DNA of 64,000 nucleotides. It comes from Hyalella azteca (taxonomy: Eukaryota > Arthropoda > Malacostraca > Amphipoda > Hyalellidae). The stretch covers positions 186,001-250,000 of the forward strand of contig NW_025946706.1 in NCBI RefSeq assembly GCF_000764305.2, written 5' to 3'. A model generated the notes under the pieces. It was not told where the DNA came from and did not search any database. It saw nothing but the letters and a program-made list of their open reading frames with translations. Shown in pieces: positions 38,830 to 50,187 of the stretch (its first letter is position 1; each line of letters starts with the position of its first letter). The position numbers were made by a program, and so were the translations under genes.

Positions 38830-39354
38830 CCCCTCTTCACAGGCAAGTGACCATGTATAGTCACTTCAAATCTATGCCCAGCAAGACCCACCACAGCCCT
38901 GGTGTGTTCTTGGCTATGCTACAATGCCTATGCCAACCACCAATCATGGGACCAGTATTCTATTGTATCCTACCATGGCCAAAAATCAAAATATGAACAT
39001 TTCAATGAAATGTCTGACTTAGAAAAGGAAATCAATGCTCTTTTTGCATATTTTTACAATGATGGAAGTAACACATGATACACATCAGTTCAACAAATTA
39101 AAGAAAGATAATGAAATAGAATTAAATTGAAGTTAGATTGTTGAATGTTTAAATTTGTATTACAGTACATCTAACTTTGTAGTGCAGTGACTGTATTTCA
39201 TAGATTCTTCTGCAACATCTTACTGCACAAATGTGCAAAATTATGGGAAAATTTATACCAGTAAATATATCTTATAATTGTTCATGTTTTTTTTTTTTGT
39301 ATTAGATTCTGAAATTTTAATTTCTGCATATTTCTATACTTGGGTGCCAAAGGG
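38830..39354. mobile_element. TTAA-flanked, piggyBac-like non-autonomous element
   Basis: 525 bp starting CCCCTCTTCACAGGCAAGTG and ending GTGCCAAAGGG, with TTAA on both sides (38826-38829 and 39355-39358). Inverted, the right end reads CCCTTTGGCACCCAAGTA, an imperfect match to the left end. TTAA targets and CCC termini are piggyBac hallmarks. No ORF is inside. Confidence 0.5.
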
Positions 39355-40373
39355 TTAAAGGTTAATTCATCAAGTAGTTTTTATAGATCAACACTTCTGA
39401 GATTTTGCTAATAAATGCACTTAAATTCTATCCACTACAAACATTAAACACAGAAAAGAATTCAAATATTCAATTGAACAAATAACAAGAAAAAATTAAT
39501 AATAAACATAGTTCTTAATTTATTTCCTCACAGCTTTGTCACCCATGATGATCAGCCTCAGCAGCAGCAGAAAGGCAAATTTTAGTCCAGTCAATTTCAA
39601 ACAGAACTTGAAAGCTCCTGCCTAAAATTCATTGCCATCCATAACATGGAAAATTATGTACTTCTTGATGTCAAGATGTCTTCCTGTAATAATGATATTT
39701 ATATAATTTTTAAATAAGTTGGGAAAGATTTGAAAATATTGCTAACATTTGTTTTAGTATGTAAAACATTCAAATCTTAAAGATTTGTATACATGTAGAA
39801 AGGGTTGGCCAGACACCTTGTCATAGGAGACATATCATCATTGACACATTTCATCAATAAAGAAATTCATCCTTGGACATTGCACATTTCAACACCATAA
39901 CATTTCTCCATTGGTCAAAATGCATTTTGCAAAAATAAGTATATAAATAGTTGTAATTTAGTAATTAACATACTGAGCAATCAGATACCAGCATATAATA
40001 ACTAACATTTATTATAACAGTGATATATATATACCATCCTGTGGTTAGATTGAAGGCAAAAACAAATTCATTAGATGACGCACACAAATGTTAGGTTAGG
40101 TTTTACCCAAATGAATGAATATATGCAAAATGCACTTCATGCAATGATGAAATTTTATGGTGATGAAATTTGCAATGGTGAATTGCTGAAGTAATGTCTG
40201 TGATCAAATTCTCAAAAGATGACATGTCAGGGAACCATAGAAAGTAGTGATTTGCTAGTAACTTTATTCAAATTAGTTACGTACTTGCTAGTACACACTC
40301 TAAATGCCAATCAAGACCTGGCTTTATTCCACACTAGGAAATCAGAATCACTACCTATCAAGTCTGAAAAAAC

Positions 40374-40906
40374 CAGGGTTGGTGATTTTTTTATTTTTTT
40401 TTTTTTAAATCAAAAAAATCAAAAATCAATGATTTTTTTTTATTTTTTTTTATGATTTTATTTATTTATTTGATTTTTTTTATTTTTTCAGCTTTTTTTG
40501 TCTTTTTTGAGGTGTTATTTTTTATGTTGCAATTAGCCTACTAACAATAACAGCATATGGATCATAATGGATGGCTAAAAAAGGCACTTATTGCCTCCAA
40601 TAATGGCCAACAGGCCAAGGTGGTGTTTACCACTTAGGGATTTTTGGGTAAACAATTATAGATAAGTTTAATGTCTATTCATTAGCTTTGTAAAGTTTGT
40701 ATGAAGCAAGGTAATGAGCTAAATATTTACCATTTAACTGTCTTCAATATACAAAAATACTTCAGGAATGCAGATCTCCTAAACATTGACGAGTCACATA
40801 ACAGATAGGTAGCTGATTGCACAGTGCACAGCACTATCAATAGATCTACTAGTTTTATGTCCTATAAATCTACCAGACTCTACCCTCTATACACACCGAC
40901 TAGTAG
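40374..40906 (-). mobile_element. hAT-type non-autonomous element, truncated copy
   Basis: Begins with CAGGGTTGGTGATTTTTT, the inverted form of the end of the 58358-59343 element, and matches it in reverse orientation. Matching includes the AGATCTACTAGTTTTATGTC segment and the CTAGTAG stretch. The match stops exactly where the library adapter begins at 40907, so the other terminus is lost to the chimeric join. Confidence 0.85.
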
Positions 40907-40944
40907 CTGTCTCTTATACACATCTAGATGTGTATAAGAGACAG
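40907..40944. other. Nextera mate-pair junction adapter (artefact)
   Basis: A perfect 38-bp palindrome made of CTGTCTCTTATACACATCT followed by its reverse complement. This is the Tn5 mosaic end pair left at the circularisation junction of Nextera mate-pair libraries. It is not genomic. Sequence on its two sides may come from places kilobases apart. Confidence 0.98.
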
Positions 40945-42690
40945 ATACAGACCAATCTCGCTTCTGTCGCCAATTGTGAAGATCCTGGAAAGAGTTCTAT
41001 TGAACAAAATTGAAAGAGACATCCCCAACATCCAACACCAACATGGATACAAAAGATTGCATTCAACAACATCAGCACTGCACAAAATAAACGATGTCAT
41101 CTGTGCCGGTTTTAATGAAAAGGCGCCTCCCAAACGAACGATAATGGTAGCCTTAGACATGAGTAGCGCTTTCGATACGATCAATTATGAAAGCATGATA
41201 GAAAAGCTACTGCTAACACCTATACCTAAACAGATTGTTAAGTTCCTAGCAAACTATCTAAGAGGACGGAAAGGTTATGTGGACTACTGTGGAAGCAAAT
41301 CAAGACAAAGAACTTATCATGGAGGAGTACCTCAAGGGGGAGTGCTGTCCCCAGTACTGTTTAACATATACATGTCAGACCTACCAACACCGCAAGAAGG
41401 AGTGGGAATTGAAGTGGTAACCTATGCCGACGACATCATGGTATTGGCAAGTCATAAAGATCTACAGACGGCCAAATCCAACATCACTACATACCTCAAC
41501 AGCCTTACAGAATGGATAGAGAACAACCACCTGTTGCTCAACACTGAGAAAACTCAAGTCACACTATTAACGCCAGATCCCAAGCAGTACAGTGTCAACC
41601 TGGAACTCAATGTAAGAGGAACAACGTTGGGAATGGAAAAACATCTGAGAATCTTGGGAGTGACTTACTGACTTTTGATCTAAAAATGACCTACTCTGAA
41701 CATGTAAGAAGCACTGCGAGCAAAGCGAAGAAAAACATCAACATATTAAAAGATGACCTACTCTGAACATGTAAGAAGCACTGCGAGCAAAGCGAAGAAA
41801 AACATCAACATATTAAAAGCCCTATCTGGAGCTGACTGGGGAAAAGACACAGAGACTATTGTGCAAACCTACAAGGTGCTGATACATCCAGCTCTGGAGT
41901 ATGGAAGTAGTATATGGGGTCCCATAACATCGGAAAGTGGCTGGCAGAAAATACAAACTGTTCAGAACTCTGCCCTGAGAATTGCCACAGGACACACACG
42001 TGACACCAACGCACAACATCTTCACGACGAAACATCTGTCCTGCCTCTGAAGAACCATGTGCAGATGATGGCCTCGCAACTGAGGGAGAAGAGTAAACTG
42101 GAAGAACACCCACTGAGAAGTCTGATGAACCAAGAGCCAATCAGACTCATGAAAAAGACCATATACAACAGTGAGTATAGCATAAAAGTGTATGACTGCA
42201 ACAACAAAAACAGCTATAGCAGCGTGGAGGTGAATAGAAACATGAAGACATTGCATACCACTGCAGTCGAGAGATACCTAGAGTCGAGAACACCCAACAA
42301 GATTCTAAATGCACCTGCACCTAAAGTAAACGAAATAGAGAGGACTTTGGACCGAGGCATGAGGCATACATTGGCGCAGTTAAGGGCGGGGAAATGCCCA
42401 ATGCTTAGAGAATACCTCAATAAGATCGATGGGGCTAATTACCCAACACCATCATGCCCTCTGTGTCAAAACCACACCCACAACACACAACATCTGTTTG
42501 GGTGTGCTGAAATTCCAACCAGCCTGCAGCCTGAAGATCTATGGAATAAGCCAGTGGAAGTGTCCCAACTGATCAGAGTGTGGCAAGACTGGCTCGGCGC
42601 TCTGGAGGAGGGTGGGCCTGGGCAGCACTCAGTCTAGTGACGTTGTGGTGATCATCATCATCATCATCAATGCACCTCATGATTAATATT
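40945..42690 (+). mobile_element. Non-LTR retrotransposon fragment with reverse transcriptase (broken)
   Basis: The coding frame starts mid-RT directly after the adapter (YRPISLLSPIVKILERVL). It has a DMSSAFDTIN motif, GVPQGGVLSPVLFNIY and catalytic YADD at 41423-41434, and ends at a TGA (41669-41671). A second open stretch, 41753-42637, holds the C-terminal region with a Cys/His cluster (CPLCQNHTHNTQHLFGC). The two are separated by a frame change and a 67-bp perfect tandem duplication. The 3' end after the stop has a (TCA)n/(ATC)n simple tail near 42652-42669. The endonuclease domain is absent. Jockey/I-like by general appearance. Any ATG inside the adapter is not a real start. Confidence 0.9.
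41686..41819 (+). repeat. 67-bp perfect tandem duplication inside the LINE
   Basis: 41686-41752 and 41753-41819 are identical. 67 is not a multiple of three, so the duplication shifts the frame. It also lies 15 bases after the stop at 41669-41671. Confidence 0.95.
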
Positions 42691-42773
42691 TAAATAAAAA
42701 CTAATTGAGGAAGTACTGCTCTGAAGCTTGAACAAGATCTTATCAAGTCACACGCCTACACTTTACGCTGATC

Positions 42774-42970
42774 CAAGTGTGGAAAACATCTACCTTTAGG
42801 GCCATAACTAAAGCTATCCTGCCATTTTCAGAACCGAGAGATTTTCACCAGATTTTCACCTCCGATTTAATTGTTAACAAAAGTGCATGATCAGGCTGAA
42901 AGATTCCAAAAATTAGTCACATTTGAGCTGCAAGATTTAAGAAACATGTAGGAAAATTTCAATCCTGAAC
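42774..42970. repeat. Dispersed repeat X, uninterrupted copy
   Basis: Matches 58278-58357 joined to 59344-59470 (GGAAAACATCTACCTT, CCTGCCATTT, AAAAGTGCATGATCAGG). At 42845-42852 it reads TCACCAGA, where the other copy has CCACCAGA duplicated around a hAT insertion. Confidence 0.8.
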
Positions 42971-42979
42971 TGATCCACA

Positions 42980-43985
42980 AAGTTTATCACCTTCTCAGCA
43001 CAGCAAGAGTGGCAACTAGGTATGCTACCAACTGCTTCATCAAATGCCTCCTCAAACTTGTTATTACCATTATTTTCCATATCACATACAATTCCATCTT
43101 GCACAGACCTAACTTGACAGCTTCCAATTTAATCACTTGCACAGTAAGACCTACAGAGAGTTTACCAAATACAGAATGCATACTGGTATTTAGAAAAAAA
43201 TTCCATGACCATCAATATAATTTTCCAAGACTTGTATTATTGTATACAACTGGTTTAGCATGACAAAGACTAACTGTGCATATACTATCATCTCCTACAG
43301 TTGTATCTGTATCATTGTACTGTAGTATTATCTCCTACTGTACTATATCTGCTGCTTGCTCAAGCGCCTTGATGCCCTCCTCCTGGCCTCCATATGCCTT
43401 TTCTTCTTCTTCAGTTCATCTAGCTCATCCAACAAATCCTTCCTTGATCTTCTGGGCTTTTGCATTCTGCTCTTTCTCTTCTGCCAAATAAGTATTGTAG
43501 GATGTTTTGGCACTGCCAGCTGCAAGCAGCATCTTCTTGGTGAAAGCCATCTTGTCTAGGCCACCAACATGTGCAACATGATCAATCACAGCACACAGGT
43601 CAAGCACTGTTTATTCTTTCATGTAGTGTGTGTCATGATTTCCTAGTTGAACAAAAACCCTCTTTCAACCTTGGCTTGGCCTTGAACAGGAGCATGAGCA
43701 TCTGCACTAAATTCCAGAGCTTCTTGTAGGTGCTCTTTAACACTCAACAGAATGGCATGCCAAAAAGTGTCCAGTCAATCAGAAGTTGAAAATTCTTGAA
43801 ACTAAGCATTCAGTTCACTGCAATATTGTGATTCATCTCTAAAGTTACACATCTCATCGCACAACACCATCCACATCTGTGTTAGGGAATCTCTTGGCAT
43901 CAACAAGCAAAGTGAGACAGTTATTCATCTTCAACTGTGTCTTGTCAGTTTCCTTACAGGCTTACAGTCCTTCTTGATAAAGATT
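42980..43985 (-). pseudogene. Relic of a hAT-like transposase C-terminal region
   Basis: On the - strand, pieces of protein-like sequence appear in changing frames with stops between them. They are KVERGF (near 43680, like the conserved xVERGFS motif of hAT-type C-termini), then CAVIDHVAHVGGLDKMAFTK and SYNTYLAEEKEQNAKAQK (43600-43450), a Lys/Arg-rich stretch DELDELKKKKRHMEARRR (43430-43370), and EEAFDEAVGSIPSCHSC (near 43040). No continuous ORF remains. The family assignment is a recollection of the motif, not a search result. Confidence 0.5.
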
Positions 43986-44974
43986 TTTGGCACCAGCCAT
44001 CTCCGGTTCCTATCAGGCAACACAGAGAAGGTCCCATGCAAGATCGTTAATTACATGTGTCACTCACAGATGAGCAAGAGGGATCGATCTACAGAAGAAA
44101 ATACTATTTACTCCCAACATAATAGTTTCAAATTAAATAAAAAAAAACATTTATGGCACCTATTCGTTACCTCAGCTTTCAAATTGAGGAGAAACTCATC
44201 GGCAGTTGGAGAAACTTCTCGAAGAAAAGGCAATGCACAACAAACAACATGACACTTCACAGTTGACTGACTAGAATAGACTCAATAGTCAATAGAGTAC
44301 ACGAAAGTCAAAAATTTAGCATTCAAACCTTTAGATTCTGTGAACCTTGTGATTTCTTCATTATTAAAACTTTAGAAGGCTCACAATATATCACGTAAAG
44401 TTTTCACTCAATTATTGTCTCGAAGTTCGGGAGCTTTATCTGCAGTAATGTTCTGTAGTTACCTTACCCACCGATTGCTTAATGAGAACTAACCACTAAC
44501 CATCATTAGATTCACGCCACTGTTGCACACGATTGATTCTGCATGCATGTATAATATTTACAAAGGTTATTAAACCATTCTGATTTTTGTTGAATGTCAT
44601 TACTGATAAATTTTTAATATAGAAGAATTTGTATCTTTCATTTTTTCACATGACTGTATCCCTGCTACCTTCTTTGTTTACGTTTTTTGTTCGGCTGATT
44701 GCAACGAAAGGAGATTGTATGTCTCAGCTGATTGCATCGGTGGTCAGTTTTGTATTTGTGGATTGAATCATAGGCAGTTTTTCATGTATTTGTGAGTGAG
44801 TGTACATAGTGAAGATGTTATTCTTTGCAATTTCCATCAATAATGACATAACTACACTATTGTATTACGCTCTTGAAATAAGAATTTTAGCATTACGCAT
44901 TAAGTTAGCATCAGTGCGTTAACATTGTGTGCATTTGAGGCGGTCCCTTCTAGCTTTCTATCGCTAATTGGATT

Positions 44975-45125
44975 CCAGTGGCTATGACGTTGCACACATT
45001 CTAGCGATGATTGGATCCCTGTGACAGTACATTGGACGCGTTCAAGCATTGATTGGATTCTTGTGACTGTTACATTGGACGCGTTCAACTGTTCAAGCGT
45101 TGATTAGATTCTTGTTACTGTGATG
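44975..45125. repeat. Minisatellite, ~43-bp unit
   Basis: About three units of GTTCAAGCATTGATTGGATT, then CTTGTGACTGTTACATTGGACGC, with one unit carrying an extra GTTCAACT. No element boundaries are seen. Confidence 0.75.
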
Positions 45126-45310
45126 ATGCAAGCACTGTTTTTTTCAATGAAACAGCTGTGGCATCTTGCAGAGACTCATCAGTGATGATAATGGACTGAA
45201 AGTGGAAGTGTGCTGGACGTTCCAAATTTTTGGGTCCTGCTTTCCAATTTGCTATGTTTACCAGTTAATATATTACCCCTCTGTATTTCCACACTGCAGT
45301 GAAGGCCATA

Positions 45311-46150
45311 GGGTAAACGCGGTATATTCCGACACATTAAGGACGCATTGAGAAATGAAAAACTATAAAAAAATAACCGTATGCATTACTCGAGTTCTGT
45401 TTGCTTTATGTGACTTGCAAAACACCGTACTACGCGCCAGCAACGATGAAACGTCACAAAATGTTGCCATATTTATATAAAAGCCTTTAGAATGCAAACC
45501 TACCAAACCCCTATATTCCGACACTGTGTGTGGCAATATTAGGCATGCGGTGAGGCGGATTCCGTCCGCGCTTCAAATTTTACTGATACGTAATGCCGTC
45601 ATCCACGTGTTCGAATTCCGTTCGCTGTGTGAGCTGTATTGGAATACAACACGGCTTTGAATTAGAACACTAATGAATATTGAACACTACTTAATTACGC
45701 TTTTAATTAACAACTATTAAGCTTTTAATTAAGCAAATTTTAATTTTTGTACATAGCTTGGAACGATCTGTGTGTGTCCAATTCAAGTTGTGACGGAATT
45801 AGTTTTCATGTGTCTAAATCCATTTCTCAATTTAATCATCTATTAATTTATTTACCACTTGAAATCAGCAAATACAAAATTCACTATTTGGTAGAGCAAG
45901 GTCAACTGTCAAATTTGACACATTTTTCAATGATCTCACTGGGTAGCGTGCATTGTCTCTCTTTGGATCTCAATATTTTCCCGCTAGATGGCCAAGACCT
46001 AGTGTTTTGGCAGTAGTTCAACGCGCAAATGTATGACGTCACCATTTCAACCATCAACGAACGCATGGAACTAAAACAAAGCTTAATATAAAGGAAAAAC
46101 TAGAGAGGTGACGGAATTACCCATGATGTTGGAATATACTGCGTTTACCC
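45311..46150. mobile_element. TA-flanked DNA transposon, non-autonomous
   Basis: The ends are GGGTAAACGCGGTATATTCC and, inverted, GGGTAAACGCAGTATATTCC, followed by GACA and AACA. TA lies on each side (45309-45310 and 46151-46152). The interior of about 840 bp has no transposase frame, only short ORFs. Features are those of the Tc1/mariner/pogo superfamily. Confidence 0.8.
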
Positions 46151-46330
46151 TACCTGATACTGATAGGGCTCTTGTCCAATAGCTTTTGGACTACAGCCTT
46201 GAACCTGCATGAAGTCCAATGCTTGTGTCTTGAAAGTGAGAACTTGCAGTGCACTTGCTTTCTTGTCTGCAAGCTTTTTTTTATCATGGTCCTGACTCCT
46301 GGCCAATGACCATGTAACCAACATCAACCT
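46145..46330 (-). pseudogene. Coding-like relic (KKLADKKASALQVLTFKTQA)
   Basis: A 60-residue open stretch on - containing DHDKKKLADKKA, then LTFKTQALDFM. It may be a piece of the same decayed transposon coding region as 42980-43985. Function unknown, and I do not recognise it with confidence. Confidence 0.3.
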
Positions 46331-46869
46331 TATTGCTCAATGGAAATCAAAATGCCTTTTTGTTCCATGATTTTCCATGGCAGTAGGTATATGACCTGAA
46401 ATTAAATCTAATGAATTTTCAGGCTTGGAAAATAAAAAATCAAATTCCATGAGGTGATGAGGATCATGACTTTCCAGGTTTTCCATCATCCAGACTCACT
46501 GACTCTCAGTCTCTCAGCTTAGGCATACATCAAAAATTGGTGCACTGTGCACAAGTAGGACTGAATATAAGCATACAATTAATGACCAGAGAGGAAATTA
46601 TACGCATAGCTACCTAGGTATAATCAATAAATTTCTGCCATCTTATAATAAGTACCTACCTAAATATAAGGGAAGGCATTTTATATATGGAAATACCAGA
46701 GTCCAGACTTTAGAGATATATGATATAGATATTCATTACAAAATTAATGATGCATATTGCGCAGATTTAGAAAATCCATAGCCTATTCTCTGAAATATTG
46801 CAGTTCTAAATTTCCAATAGCCTATAACATTAGGCTATCACATCAATGTGACATCAGTCATCAATCATA

Positions 46870-48466
46870 CCAGGTCTCATAGTGTGGCACAAGAGTCGTT
46901 GTAAAATTTATCTCAAGGTCATCTGGTCGTTGAACAACCGCATGCCAGTCGATAGGATTTATGCAGTCGATAGTCGATAGGTTTCTTTAGTAGTTCGATA
47001 ACTTAACAATGAAAACACTAGTGACTAGTCGTTAATAATGAGATAACCTTAAGTCTGTGTACATTATATTCTTTATATCCAACAAAAACCTAACAGATAA
47101 TGCATTAATGCTTAATTTTTCAAACCAGCAGTGCCTTCTTAGGTTTCTTTACTAACGAATTCACCGCTTCACCTCACCGTAAATATTGTGCGTAAACAAA
47201 TGCAAGCTTTCCCTATAATACGGAGGTCACACCTTACTCTTATCCAGAACTGCTTACTCAGTTTTAAATACTCAATCACCAGAATTATCAAACCTCAACT
47301 CTATTTAATATATGGCTACTTGCATTTGTTCGACAAATGCGAGCCACTCACAAATGGGATTCGCGAATTTCATATTCTCTCAGGCATATCCAAGAATACC
47401 AGTTAGTTACAATGGGAAGAAATTAAAACTACGGATGTGCACCTCTGTTGTTCACGTGCGTACTGCAAATTTAAGCATAACACATTCCCNNNNNNNNNNN
47501 NNNNNNNNNNNNNNNNNNNNNNNNNNNNNNNNNNNNNNNNNNNNNNNNNNNNNNNNNNNNNNNNNNNNNNNNNNNNNNNNNNNNNNNNNNNNNNNNNNNN
47601 NNNNNNNNNNNNNNNNNNNNNNNNNNNNNNNNNNNNNNNNNNNNNNNNNNNNNNNNNNNNNNNNNNNNNNNNNNNNNNNNNNNNNNNNNNNNNNNNNNNN
47701 NNNNNNNNNNNNNNNNNNNNNNNNNNNNNNNNNNNNNNNNNNNNNNNNNNNNNNNNNNNNNNNNNNNNNNNNNNNNNNNNNNNNNNNNNNNNNNNNNNNN
47801 NNNNNNNNNNNNNNNNNNNNNNNNNNNNNNNNNNNNNNNNNNNNNNNNNNNNNNNNNNNNNNNNNNNNNNNNNNNNNNNNNNNNNNNNNNNNNNNNNNNN
47901 NNNNNNNNNNNNNNNNNNNNNNNNNNNNNNNNNNNNNNNNNNNNNNNNNNNNNNNNNNNNNNNNNNNNNNNNNNNNNNNNNNNNNNNNNNNNNNNNNNNN
48001 NNNNNNGCATAAAAACACCGCAATATATTGCACACCTACATGCTCTTACATGTCAAGGTTAAAATAAAAATATAACATGCAGAAACTTTCCTCAAGAAAG
48101 TTTGATTCTAGCTTCTAAGTGAAAAAAAACACTGGCGTAATCTGTCCGATTATTTTTGCAAGCTTCAATACATATGATGGTTGCGTTGTCCCAGGGCTGA
48201 ACATTTTACATCCGCCGCTCGTAATGCGCTGTTGGGGTCCGGGTTTTAGTCAGTACCGCAGTCGTATCTTGTCGGGTCTCGCCAAGTTGCTTGTTGGCAG
48301 TCGTCAGAAGTTTATTGTGGAAGAGTCCCAGTAGTTGGCAGTCGTTGAAAAAGATAAATGACCTATTATTTTAGCTCGAAAGTCATTGTAAAGTAAAAAA
48401 ATTGGTCGATAACTTCAGCGAAAGTCGTTGAAATTCCAACGACTATTGCCACTGTATGAGACCTGG
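46870..48466. mobile_element. hAT-type element containing the assembly gap
   Basis: Inverted ends CCAGGTCTCATAG and (rc) CCAGGTCTCATAC, both followed by GTGGCA-like and AGTCGTTG words. They are flanked by a perfect 8-bp duplication CAATCATA at 46862-46869 and 48467-48474. The apparent length is 1597 bp including 517 Ns, so the true length is unknown. Near each end are repeated subterminal words (AGTCGTTG, GTCGATA). No transposase frame is visible outside the gap. Confidence 0.82.
47490..48006. other. Assembly gap (517 Ns)
   Basis: Unsequenced bases. Long translated frames across it are meaningless. Confidence 1.
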
Positions 48467-48563
48467 CAATCATATACCTATATTATTTATGAAAGCTTGT
48501 CTTGTGGACAAGTTGTGGTTCTAAATTCATAGGTACCTAGCCAGACTAGCCTACTCCTGCATA

Positions 48564-48763
48564 GTGGCAAAGCAGAGAGTTTTTTATACTCTCCCTCAAG
48601 TTCATTTTTGAGTCCTATAAGACAGTAGTATAAGTAGACCAGTAAAGTATCCAGATACCAGCATCATCATACTTAAGCCTACATACTCAAGAAATTGGCT
48701 TAAATCTTAAGTAAATGAGGAAATTAATAATGAACTGATTCTAAAAAAGCTCTGGTTTGCCAC
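48564..48763. mobile_element. Small TA-flanked MITE, copy 1
   Basis: Ends GTGGCAAAGCAGAGAGTTTT and (rc) GTGGCAAACCAGAGCTTTTT, with TA duplicated at 48562-48563 and 48764-48765. 200 bp, no ORF. A 171-bp relative lies at 62014-62184 and a solitary end lies near 62270-62298. Confidence 0.85.
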
Positions 48764-50032
48764 TAGGTATGCCTACTAGGGTAACTAGGCTAGGCTATAT
48801 TTTTGTTAGATCAAAAATATGCATACCTAATTCATTAACTGCAATTTGCAAGAGGTTCAAACTTCAAATCAGCCACCATGCATATGCTGCCTATGCCTGA
48901 AATAAATTTGCATTTGGAGTTCAAATCTAAATTTTGTTTACGTATTAAATTGCATCACTTGCTTTTTGCTTACAATTAGGCTACGCACATGTTGCTTTTG
49001 CAACTTATACAGACACATCATTTAGAGCCTATGAAACTGATAATAACTAAAAGAACAAAACGTTTTTTGCGTAACACAATAACGAAAAATCCATCGAAAG
49101 AATTTGGTTTAAAAGACATTTTCGATGGCCTTCAGTTCACAAGCGTTTCTAATAAACTATGTTCAACTACAGCCTTACAGGTACAGCTGACAACCGATAC
49201 CCAGCTGACTGCATAGAGCGGCTAATCAGATAATAACAAGTTGTTCAGGTAAAGACTTTGCATTGAGACGGGTGAAGGGGATGGTTACCTAACACTTCAT
49301 AACTTTAAAAACAAATATGTACATATTCTCATCGAAGCGAATATGGAAACTGTTTTGCCAAAATATAGAACGTAGTAAAATTTCTCAATTGATAAACATT
49401 TTTGCCGCCCAATGGAAAGACGCAAAAATTCAAAACTATGGAAATGAGTAGTCTCTTAGTAAAATTTTGTATTAGAAAAGAATAACTTGGGGTAAAGTAT
49501 TGAAAATAGAACATGAAGCAGCACTTGACGTATTCAGTCATTCCCCCAGCTAGCTCAAGTAGGATTCTCTCATTCATAATCGAAATAAACTACTCGTCAA
49601 TGAAAAATTATACAATAAATCAATTTACAATCAATCATATACTTGACTGTAAATTTTTGTATGGAATCCAGAAATACCAAACTTTAAATTCAGATAAAAA
49701 CAATTGTAAGCGCTAACTTCATGACTCGCATTTAGCAGAATTTTTCTCCGTTCGTGATTTGCGGGAGCCTCTACAGACTAGTCAACGGCAGAATATTATT
49801 TGCGTTATAGTTGCCACAGTTTCTCTCAATCGGTAATTGATGAGGTGTCCAAAGAGAAGTCCTTGTAGACAAGTCTCCTTGTGTTCACAATTGAGATCAG
49901 TCGCATTACGCTTCCGATTAGCATGACCAACATGTCTCGTGGAAAAAGCAACATAAAATATTACTAGGAGTATACTATCTGCACTAGTGTTCGGCCGTCG
50001 CAAAAAGTTTCTGGTATAGTGAGAATTCAACA

Positions 50033-50187
50033 AAAAATAAAACTCCGTACTCACTGCAGTTAACGACAGAGAGCGCATTTTCTCGCAGACGAAAATGTGA
50101 AGTCACGGACGGACGGACAGACAGACGGACGGACATGGCGAGCACAATAGTGCATGAATTCCATAAATGAGAAAATGCGCTAAAAAG
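50033..50187 (+). repeat. Dispersed ~150-bp repeat, copy C
   Basis: Same family as 7296-7441 and 33872-34018, with an expanded (CGGA)n core. It lies about 280 bp downstream of the RUVBL1 stop codon, so it may sit in or beyond that gene's 3' UTR. Confidence 0.85.

Noticed and set aside
40928..40944. ATG beginning an RT ORF (MCIRDR)
   Set aside because: The start codon is inside the library adapter. The true frame simply enters from the missing 5' part.
41822..42256. 144-residue antisense ORF opposite the LINE
   Set aside because: Mirror of the LINE coding frame, with no recognisable domains.
47312..48067. Long open frames on both strands
   Set aside because: They consist almost entirely of the N gap.
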